From Thermodesulfobacteriota bacterium (GTDB lineage: Bacteria > Desulfobacterota_D > UBA1144 > Nemesobacterales > UBA2774), in contig JBCCIH010000010.1 of assembly GCA_039028315.1 (NCBI GenBank), positions 1 through 20,939 on the forward strand: DNA of 20,939 nt, read 5' to 3'. A program made the position numbers and the translations under genes. Positions 15,810-20,939 of this stretch are shown piece after piece (position 1 is the first letter of the stretch; each line of letters starts with the position of its first letter). Under the pieces are notes generated by a model. That model did no database searches. It was not told the origin of the DNA and saw nothing but the letters and a program-made list of their open reading frames with translations.

Positions 15810-16889
15810 TTATTCCAAATCGTCAAACTTTACTAAAGAGCCGTCTAAAAACTTAAGTATGTAGCAGTTGTAATCGAATCCGTCTTCATCAGAACATCTA
15901 TAGATCCACTGATTAACCCTTCCGGCCTTTTCTATCTCATCTGGTTCTCCCATAGCCTCTCTGGCTTCAGCCGGGATCATACCAACAACTGGGTAGTCGT
16001 GCTTAATACCCCATTTAATCTTATCTAGAACTTCTTGGTCTCTCTCAACCACTTCATATTTACTCATTTCTAAAAGAAGTTTTCTATCAGCCACATTACC
16101 CGATGTTGTATCAACCTCCGCTACGGTAATTCTCTCGCATCCCCATACCAAGACGCCGTCACTTACCATCGATACTTTCTCCGGCATCGCAGCGCTTATC
16201 TCGCCAATAGATTCTTTTACATAGATTCTAGCTTTCTTATCCGTTTCAGTGTCATATAATCGCACGGTTTTCGTTATACAGAACCCGCCCGGTTTCCAAT
16301 GCTGCAGGATTGATGTAACCCCAAAACTCCTTAAACGAATCCTCTGTGCCAAGAGATTTCGCGAACCATCGCCTGTTGTTTTAAAATCCTTAACTGCATG
16401 CTTGTTACCAACCAGTATTGCCACCGGCCTCTCACCACTTATCTTTACTACTTCCTGCTCCATCCACGCATCTTTGCTCATCGGAATGGAACTTGGTGGA
16501 TTAATTGCGTAAATGGAAAGGCATTTGCCTTGTTTAATGCTCTCACTAAAGCTTACAAGCATTTCCCGATAACTATCATGGTCTATCACTGTATCAATCT
16601 GAATATCAGATATTGATACTTCGCCCACCATAGCGCTATCTAAAACTTCCTGCTGATCTGATGCTATTTCAAGACCTACATTTAGACATTGTCCATCTGC
16701 GATATATTGAGTTACCTTCTCAGAGAAAAAATTAACCGATTCATCCTGCCCATAAGACTCACCTAATATAAGAATCTTATTGCTGCCCATTAGTGTGGAC
16801 AAAGACAAATTGTCGGCCTGTGCATATCCAGGAGTATGAAAACACAGCGATGTTATAAATGCTAATAAAACAAATATAGTTTTATACAT
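15810..16889 (-). CDS. Secreted two-domain protein: TraB/ChaN (Tiki)-like domain plus C-terminal BamE/SmpA-like Cys module
   Basis: From the ATG at 16889 this is 359 residues, starting with a signal peptide (MYKTIFVLLAFITSLCFHTPGYAQA) cut after ~25. Reading from farther upstream (17018) would overlap the preceding gene and bury the signal peptide. Residues ~35-200 resemble the TraB/ChaN-like (Tiki) superfamily: L-I-L-G-E-S-Y-G near 40-47 with E50, V-G-L-E at 71-74, Y-A-I-N-P-P near 127-132, and V-A-I-L-V-G-N-K-H at 156-164. The usual H of G-E-x-H-G is Tyr. Residues ~300-359 (V-G-M-I-P-A-E-A-R-E-A-M-G-E-P-D, then W328, C332, C342) look like a BamE/SmpA-OmlA-type module. That module also occurs in the gene 19 bp upstream. 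Role unknown; probably periplasmic. Confidence 0.75.
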   Translation of the reverse strand: MYKTIFVLLAFITSLCFHTPGYAQADNLSLSTLMGSNKILILGESYGQDESVNFFSEKVTQYIADGQCLNVGLEIASDQQEVLDSAMVGEVSISDIQIDTVIDHDSYREMLVSFSESIKQGKCLSIYAINPPSSIPMSKDAWMEQEVVKISGERPVAILVGNKHAVKDFKTTGDGSRNLLAQRIRLRSFGVTSILQHWKPGGFCITKTVRLYDTETDKKARIYVKESIGEISAAMPEKVSMVSDGVLVWGCERITVAEVDTTSGNVADRKLLLEMSKYEVVERDQEVLDKIKWGIKHDYPVVGMIPAEAREAMGEPDEIEKAGRVNQWIYRCSDEDGFDYNCYILKFLDGSLVKFDDLE

Positions 16890-16908
16890 AAAGGGATCCA
16901 AGTTGTGG

Positions 16909-17235
16909 CTATGGCCTTTCGATTTTAGAAAGCTCATCGCCGTTAAAGTATAAGTATAAACAGTCCTCGTCAAAACCGTCATCATTATTACAGCGGTATA
17001 TCCACATCTCTTTACCATCTTCTCCCTCTAGCCTCTTAACTCTATAAGGAACGCCCTCAACATCAAAGGCTTCTATTTTTGTCATCCCAATAAAGAGTCT
17101 TCCTTGGGCAAGCTCAATTGTCGTCTTGTATTCTATATATTTATTTGTTGCTGATTGTATATCAGCTGATGAATAAAGACTGGTTGTAGACATCACAACA
17201 AAAAACATAATTATTGATAAAAATAATTTTGCCAT
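16909..17235 (-). CDS. Small secreted protein with a Cys-pair BamE/SmpA-like module
   Basis: A 108-residue protein with a signal peptide (~1-23, ending around S-S-A) and a single C-terminal module. The ATG at 17235 is preceded by AGGAGGA; a start farther upstream (17289) would only lengthen a non-hydrophobic lead. The module reads I-G-M-T-K-I-E-A-F near 49-57, V-P-Y-R-V-K-R-L-E, then W-I-Y-R-C (78-82), D-G-F-D and C92, and ends in a short strand Y-L-Y-F. The same W-I-Y-R-C...D-G-F-D-x-x-C pattern ends the gene 19 bp downstream. The G-M-x-x-x-E-A start is that of BamE/SmpA-like domains. The two Cys are 10 residues apart and could form a disulphide in the periplasm. Exact role unknown. Confidence 0.75.
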   Translation of the reverse strand: MAKLFLSIIMFFVVMSTTSLYSSADIQSATNKYIEYKTTIELAQGRLFIGMTKIEAFDVEGVPYRVKRLEGEDGKEMWIYRCNNDDGFDEDCLYLYFNGDELSKIERP

Positions 17236-17306
17236 TTCATTTGCTCCTCCTAAGATTCTCGTACAAAAAATCATTAATTTTACGAACAAGGAATAGCTGA
17301 AAAATA

Positions 17307-17335
17307 TATATAAGAATTGTTAAGATTTGGTTAAG
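17307..17335 (-). promoter_or_regulatory. Three tandem CTTAAC-type boxes upstream of the secreted pair
   Basis: On the minus strand CTTAACCA (17328-17335), CTTAACAA (17317-17324) and CTTATATA (17307-17314) are spaced 11 and 10 bp apart, one helical turn each. Head-to-tail boxes with this period are typical for OmpR/PhoB-family regulators; the cyanobacterial Pho box has a similar CTTAAC-like repeat. They lie about 70-100 bp before the ATG at 17235, with a TATATA just downstream that could be the -10. Confidence 0.45.
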
Positions 17336-17386
17336 AATTTTTGGTAATCTTTATTCGAAGCACTAAACAATAATGAATAATTTAAG

Positions 17387-18184
17387 CTACTTACCTTTCC
17401 AGACTGGTTCTCTTTTTTCAAGAAATGCATCAATGCCTTCCTCTGCGTCACGCGCCATCATGTTCTCAACCATAACTTTGCTGCAGTATTTATATGCGCT
17501 TTCTAAATCTTTATCTAGCTGTTCATAAAAAGCCTTTTTGCCTATTTTAAGTGTAAGCGGGGATTTAGATGCGATCTTTTGTGCCAATTCAACTGCTTCT
17601 TCATCTAGCCTATCCAGAGCCACTACGCTGTTTATAAGACCCATCTCATAAGCTCTTTGGGCAGATATAAAGTCACCAGTTAAAAGCATCTCCATTGCAT
17701 GTTTTCTTGAAACATTACGTGATAGTCCAACCATTGGGGTGGAGCAGAAAAGTCCTATATTCACTCCAGGTGTTGCAAACCTTGCGCCCTCTTCAGCTAC
17801 TGCCAGATCACATGTAGAAACCAGCTGACATCCAGCCGCAGTGGCAATGCCGTGTACTTTAGCAATCACGGGTTTAGGGCAATTTATGATAGACATCATC
17901 ATTGCATAACTTGTAGCAAACGTTTTCTCGTAAAAAGATTTCTGCGGGTTAGCGCGCAAGTCCTTCATATCATGTCCGGCGCAAAATCCATTGCCAGAGC
18001 CAGACAAGATTACAACCTTGATAGATGCATCATCAGATATTTCTTTAATTTCTTGGGTAAGAGCTTCCATACATGCAATAGATAGTGCATTGTAAGCCCT
18101 GGGTCTATTTAGTATGAGGTTAGACACACCGTTATCATCATCTCTTAAAACCAAAGGTCCTGTGTTTTCTTTAGCTAATTCCAT
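17387..18184 (-). CDS. Enoyl-CoA hydratase/isomerase-family protein, ECHDC3-like
   Basis: A 265-residue crotonase-fold protein. The oxyanion-hole segments are present: F-C-A-G-H-D at 67-72 and the H-G-I-A-T-A-A-G-C-Q turn at 111-120. The rest, A-T-P-G-V-N-I-G-L-F-C-S-T-P (137-150) and the ending E-E-G-I-D-A-F-L-E-K-R-E-P-V-W, is close to what I remember of human ECHDC3. The two glutamates used by classical enoyl-CoA hydratase are replaced (Gln120 and Gly140), so simple hydration of enoyl-CoA is doubtful; another acyl-CoA reaction or a non-hydratase role is likelier. The ribosome site is weak. It sits downstream of atpC on the same strand but has its own promoter candidate. Confidence 0.9.
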   Translation of the reverse strand: MELAKENTGPLVLRDDDNGVSNLILNRPRAYNALSIACMEALTQEIKEISDDASIKVVILSGSGNGFCAGHDMKDLRANPQKSFYEKTFATSYAMMMSIINCPKPVIAKVHGIATAAGCQLVSTCDLAVAEEGARFATPGVNIGLFCSTPMVGLSRNVSRKHAMEMLLTGDFISAQRAYEMGLINSVVALDRLDEEAVELAQKIASKSPLTLKIGKKAFYEQLDKDLESAYKYCSKVMVENMMARDAEEGIDAFLEKREPVWKGK

Positions 18185-18211
18185 AATATTTCCGATAGTA
18201 TAAGTAGTTCT

Positions 18212-18239
18212 ATTATATTGGAAATTATATGGTTGTAAA
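18212..18239 (-). promoter_or_regulatory. Candidate promoter of the ECHDC3-like gene
   Basis: Minus-strand TTTACA (18234-18239), 16-bp spacer and a perfect TATAAT (18212-18217), placing the transcript start about 20 bases before the ATG at 18184. It lies between atpC and this gene, so the gene can be expressed apart from the ATP synthase operon. Confidence 0.6.
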
Positions 18240-18269
18240 TGGATGGAAATTACTGCAGAGGGCTTTAGA

Positions 18270-18536
18270 TTAAATATTTTTTACGCTATCAGTGAGAATA
18301 CTAACGATATCATCTCTTACATCCGCAATGCCGCCTTCAACAATTAGCTTTTCCTCGGAGCTGCCTTTTTTATACTTAAGCTCTCCTGTGTGAAGAGTGG
18401 TTATGAATGGTACGTGACCTGGGAGAATACCAAATTCTCCTATTTCTCCAGGTGCTACTACTTCGTCCACTTGCTCATCCACTACAAGCTCTGTTGGTGT
18501 AATAACTTTAAGATGTATACCGTCAGCCAATGTCAT
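18270..18536 (-). CDS. atpC: F1F0 ATP synthase epsilon subunit, short form
   Basis: Part of the F1 central stalk. The 88 residues cover the N-terminal beta-sandwich: L-K-V-I-T-P-T-E-L-V-V-D, V-V-A-P-G-E-I-G-E-F-G-I-L-P-G-H-V-P and V-E-G-G-I-A-D-V. The C-terminal two-helix domain (another ~45-50 residues in E. coli), which inhibits ATP hydrolysis, is absent. Only 85 bp lie between its stop and the next gene, and they contain no displaced reading frame for that domain, so this is a natural short epsilon rather than a frameshift. The ATG at 18536 has AGGAG immediately upstream. A terminator-like hairpin separates it from atpD. Confidence 0.95.
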   Translation of the reverse strand: MTLADGIHLKVITPTELVVDEQVDEVVAPGEIGEFGILPGHVPFITTLHTGELKYKKGSSEEKLIVEGGIADVRDDIVSILTDSVKNI

Positions 18537-18550
18537 TCTCTCCTAACGAA

Positions 18551-18582
18551 TATTAAAAGGGAGCATGTCTGCTCCCCTCTTT
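18551..18582 (-). terminator. Hairpin with short U-tract between atpD and atpC
   Basis: GGGAGCA/TGCTCCC (18559-18565 with 18570-18576) forms a 7-bp GC-rich stem with a 4-base loop, extendable by A-T and G-U pairs; on the minus strand it is followed by TTTTAATA. It could act as a partial terminator/attenuator or as an RNA-stability element. Confidence 0.6.
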
Positions 18583-18588
18583 CAATTT

Positions 18589-20016
18589 TTATGAGGCAAT
18601 TTCTTTTGCTTTTTCTTGTACTTCGTCGAGGTTTCCTACCATGTAGAAAGCCTGCTCAGGAATATCATCCATACTTCCTGAGATAACTTCTTTAAATGCT
18701 TCAATCGTATCTTTAATAGGCACATATTTACCAGGGGTTCCAGTAAACTGTTCAGCTACGTGGAACGGCTGTGATAAGAATCTTTGTACCTTTCTGGCTC
18801 TTGCCACAACTAGCTTATCCTCTTCTGAAAGCTCATCCATACCTAGGATAGCAATAATCTCTTGAAGCTGTTTGTAGCGCTGAAGCACTTCTTGCACCTC
18901 TCTGGCCACTTCATAGTGCTCTTGTCCAACAATCTGAGGATCAAGAATACGGGATGTAGAATCAAGCGGATCCACAGCCGGGTAGATTCCAAGCTCAGTT
19001 AACTGACGGGAAAGTACGATGGTACCGTCTAAGTGAGCAAATGTTGTAGCAGGCGCAGGGTCAGTTAAGTCATCCGCAGGAACATAAATAGCCTGTACAG
19101 ATGTAATAGAACCTTTTACTGTGGAAGTAATTCTCTCTTGAAGCTCACCAAGGTCAGTAGCAAGTGTCGGCTGATAACCCACAGCTGATGGAATACGTCC
19201 AAGTAGCGCTGATACCTCAGATCCAGCCTGTGTGAATCTAAAGATGTTATCAATAAAGAGTAGCACGTCCTGTCCTTCTTCATCACGGAAATACTCAGCT
19301 AGTGTAAGAGCAGTTAGAGCAACCCTAGCTCTAGCTCCAGGTGGCTCGTTCATCTGTCCAAAAACAAGACCTGTGTTGTCGATAACGCCTGAGTCTTTCA
19401 TCTCATGCCAAAGGTCATTACCTTCACGAGTTCTCTCTCCTACTCCTCCAAACACGGATACTCCACCATACTCTTTTGCAACGTTATGGATAAGCTCCAT
19501 CAAGAGAACCGTTTTTCCCACACCGGCTCCACCGAATAGCCCGATTTTTCCTCCTTTAAGAAAAGGGGCAATTAGGTCAATAACTTTAATACCGGTTTCA
19601 AATAGTTCTAATTTTGTACTTTGCTCAACAAATTTAGGAGCTTCGCGGTGAATCGGCCAGCGCATCTGTGTGGCTACCGGGCCAGCTTCGTCAATAGGCT
19701 CGCCAACAACGTTTACCATTCGTCCTAGTGCTTCTTTACCAACAGGAACTGTTATGCCCTCTCCTGTGTTTAGAGCGTCCTCTCCTCTTTTAATTCCTTC
19801 GGTTGAATCCATAGCAATGCAGCGAACACGGTTTCCGCCAAGCTGCTGCGCAACTTCAACAATCAGGTTCCACTCTTGGTCACTAAGAAGTTTATTTGTT
19901 AGTTTTAGTGCAGTGTAGATTGGGGGAAGCTCGCTGTCTTTAAACTCGACGTCAATTACAGGTCCCATAACCTGAACGACCTTTCCCATGTTGTTAGAAG
20001 TAGTATTTGTATCCAT
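18589..20016 (-). CDS. atpD: F1F0 ATP synthase beta subunit
   Basis: Catalytic subunit of F1. The 475-residue protein has the P-loop G-G-A-G-V-G-K-T (162-169), the catalytic-glutamate segment G-E-R-T-R-E-G (193-199), the Walker B region (V-L-L-F-I-D-N-I-F-R-F) and D-E-L-S-E-E-D at 394-400, which contacts gamma and epsilon. The start at 20016 follows AAAGGAG located in the end of atpG, one base after its stop. About nine polar residues precede the usual M-G-K-V-V-Q-V-M-G-P-V-I-D. Order atpG-atpD-atpC is canonical. Confidence 0.98.
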   Translation of the reverse strand: MDTNTTSNNMGKVVQVMGPVIDVEFKDSELPPIYTALKLTNKLLSDQEWNLIVEVAQQLGGNRVRCIAMDSTEGIKRGEDALNTGEGITVPVGKEALGRMVNVVGEPIDEAGPVATQMRWPIHREAPKFVEQSTKLELFETGIKVIDLIAPFLKGGKIGLFGGAGVGKTVLLMELIHNVAKEYGGVSVFGGVGERTREGNDLWHEMKDSGVIDNTGLVFGQMNEPPGARARVALTALTLAEYFRDEEGQDVLLFIDNIFRFTQAGSEVSALLGRIPSAVGYQPTLATDLGELQERITSTVKGSITSVQAIYVPADDLTDPAPATTFAHLDGTIVLSRQLTELGIYPAVDPLDSTSRILDPQIVGQEHYEVAREVQEVLQRYKQLQEIIAILGMDELSEEDKLVVARARKVQRFLSQPFHVAEQFTGTPGKYVPIKDTIEAFKEVISGSMDDIPEQAFYMVGNLDEVQEKAKEIAS

Positions 20017-20017
20017 A

Positions 20018-20896
20018 TTACTCGTCTCCTTTACTTAATGCCTCAGTTCCATTGACGATATCCATGAGCTCAGTTGTGATCATGGCCTGTCTTGTCTTAT
20101 TGTATAAAAGTGTGAGGTTTTTAATTACTTCATTTGCATTATTTGTTGCGTTTTCCATAGCAGTCATACGAGAGGCGTGTTCACTTGTCATTGACTCTTG
20201 TATGGCTCTTTGAACTCTTACCTCTATATATTTAGGAAGAAGCTCACTTAAAATTCCTTTTTTTGTCGGTTCGTATAGATAGTCAATCTGGCTATCGTCT
20301 TCTTCATCGGAGCCTGCTTCTATTGGAAGAATTTTTTCATAAGTAATTTCCTGAGTTAGAGCAGATTTAAAGTAGTTGTATACCAGGATTACTTCATCGC
20401 TGTCGCCCTTGATGAATTCCTTTGTAAGCTCTTCAGACATCTTTTTGGATATTTCAGCGTAGTTCCTATCGGTAATCCCGATGTAGCTATTAATCTCTTT
20501 GTAATCTTCTTTACCAAAATGCTCCTTTCCTCTTCTCCCTAGGAAGCTGAAAGTAACCTCATCATATGCTATAGTTTCATCTACTAGATAAGATTCCAGT
20601 TTTCTAATCAGACTACTGTTAAAACTTCCGCACAGTCCTCTGTCTGAGGTTATAAATACCAAATGAAGTTTCTTGGGCTCCTCCATCTTTCTAAGAAGAG
20701 GGTGGGCTTCCTGATCGCACCTTTTAGCAACGTTCATAGTTGTATCTTGATAGGCATCGGAAAACGGGCGGTAGGCCATAAGAAGGTCTTGAGCACGCTT
20801 TAGCTTTACAGCTGATATCAGCTTCATAGCGCTCATAATTCGGCTTGTGCCTTTAACACTGCTTATTTTTGTTTTGATCTGTTGTAAACTTGCCAT
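20018..20896 (-). CDS. atpG: F1F0 ATP synthase gamma subunit
   Basis: Rotor shaft of F1. The 292-residue length is normal. The N-terminal helix (I-K-T-K-I-S-S-V-K-G-T-S-R-I-M-S-A-M-K-L-I-S-A-V-K-L), the S-D-R-G-L-C-G-S-F-N segment and the C-terminal helix with E-H-A-S-R-M-T-A-M-E-N-A-T-N-N-A are diagnostic. No strong ribosome site precedes the ATG at 20896. The remaining 43 bases to the window edge should lie at or near the end of atpA, but too little is visible to say. Confidence 0.97.
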   Translation of the reverse strand: MASLQQIKTKISSVKGTSRIMSAMKLISAVKLKRAQDLLMAYRPFSDAYQDTTMNVAKRCDQEAHPLLRKMEEPKKLHLVFITSDRGLCGSFNSSLIRKLESYLVDETIAYDEVTFSFLGRRGKEHFGKEDYKEINSYIGITDRNYAEISKKMSEELTKEFIKGDSDEVILVYNYFKSALTQEITYEKILPIEAGSDEEDDSQIDYLYEPTKKGILSELLPKYIEVRVQRAIQESMTSEHASRMTAMENATNNANEVIKNLTLLYNKTRQAMITTELMDIVNGTEALSKGDE

Positions 20897-20939
20897 AATT
20901 TTCTATATCGAGAAATTTATCTCTAATCGTTTAAGATAG

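Noticed and set aside
16890..17018. Upstream extension of the two-domain secreted protein
   Set aside because: It would overlap the preceding gene and place 43 residues before a good signal peptide; the ATG at 16889 fits better.
19232..19651. 139-codon open frame on the plus strand
   Set aside because: It is antisense to the strongly conserved atpD, without a ribosome site or recognisable domain; a shadow of atpD codon use.
1..20939. Defence island, prophage, transposon or CRISPR
   Set aside because: No transposase, integrase, repeat array or nuclease gene was found; most genes are core and in conserved order.

Overview
The window reads as a stretch of an AT-leaning genome of a Gram-negative bacterium. 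It carries a lipobox lipoprotein, two predicted periplasmic proteins and no mobile elements. The core-gene order is classical. The TrmD with a second C-terminal SPOUT-type methyltransferase domain is, as far as I recall, seen mainly in deltaproteobacteria-like and related deep-branching lineages. An uncultivated or candidate lineage of that kind (for example Dadabacteria-like) is plausible, but this is inference, not an identification.

Layout. 1-4669 is mostly minus-strand: a SnoaL-like protein cut by the window edge, a divergent histidine phosphatase, a 569-residue protein I cannot assign, a PlsC acyltransferase and a YegS/DagK-type lipid kinase. PlsC and the kinase are both predicted to handle phosphatidic acid or diacylglycerol. 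4827-7813 (plus) is rpsB-tsf-pyrH-frr, which supplies ribosome, elongation factor, UMP kinase and ribosome recycling. It ends 5 bp from the convergent serS (7819-9099, minus). 9220-11251 (plus) holds a metallo-beta-lactamase-fold hydrolase and a lipoprotein of the PQQ/sorbosone dehydrogenase fold. 11439-15678 (plus) is ffh-rpsP-khpA-rimM-trmD-rplS and ends at a strong intrinsic terminator (15727-15767). 15810-17235 (minus) is a two-gene secreted-protein cassette in which both proteins carry the same Cys-containing C-terminal module. 17387-18184 (minus) is an ECHDC3-like crotonase. 18270-20896 (minus) is the distal end of the F-type ATP synthase operon, atpG-atpD-atpC, with a short epsilon subunit and a terminator-like hairpin between atpD and atpC.

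Most of the window is housekeeping. The points that deserve attention are: (i) the secreted pair with a shared W-I-Y-R-C...C module and a row of three CTTAAC-type boxes upstream; (ii) long acidic Pro/Glu/Gln tails on two ribosomal proteins, S2 and L19; (iii) the TrmD-SPOUT fusion; (iv) the atpD/atpC hairpin together with an epsilon lacking its inhibitory C-terminal domain; (v) the unassigned 569-residue protein with inverted repeats upstream. I saw no CRISPR array, tRNA, rRNA or insertion sequence. No gene-free stretch exceeds 300 bases.
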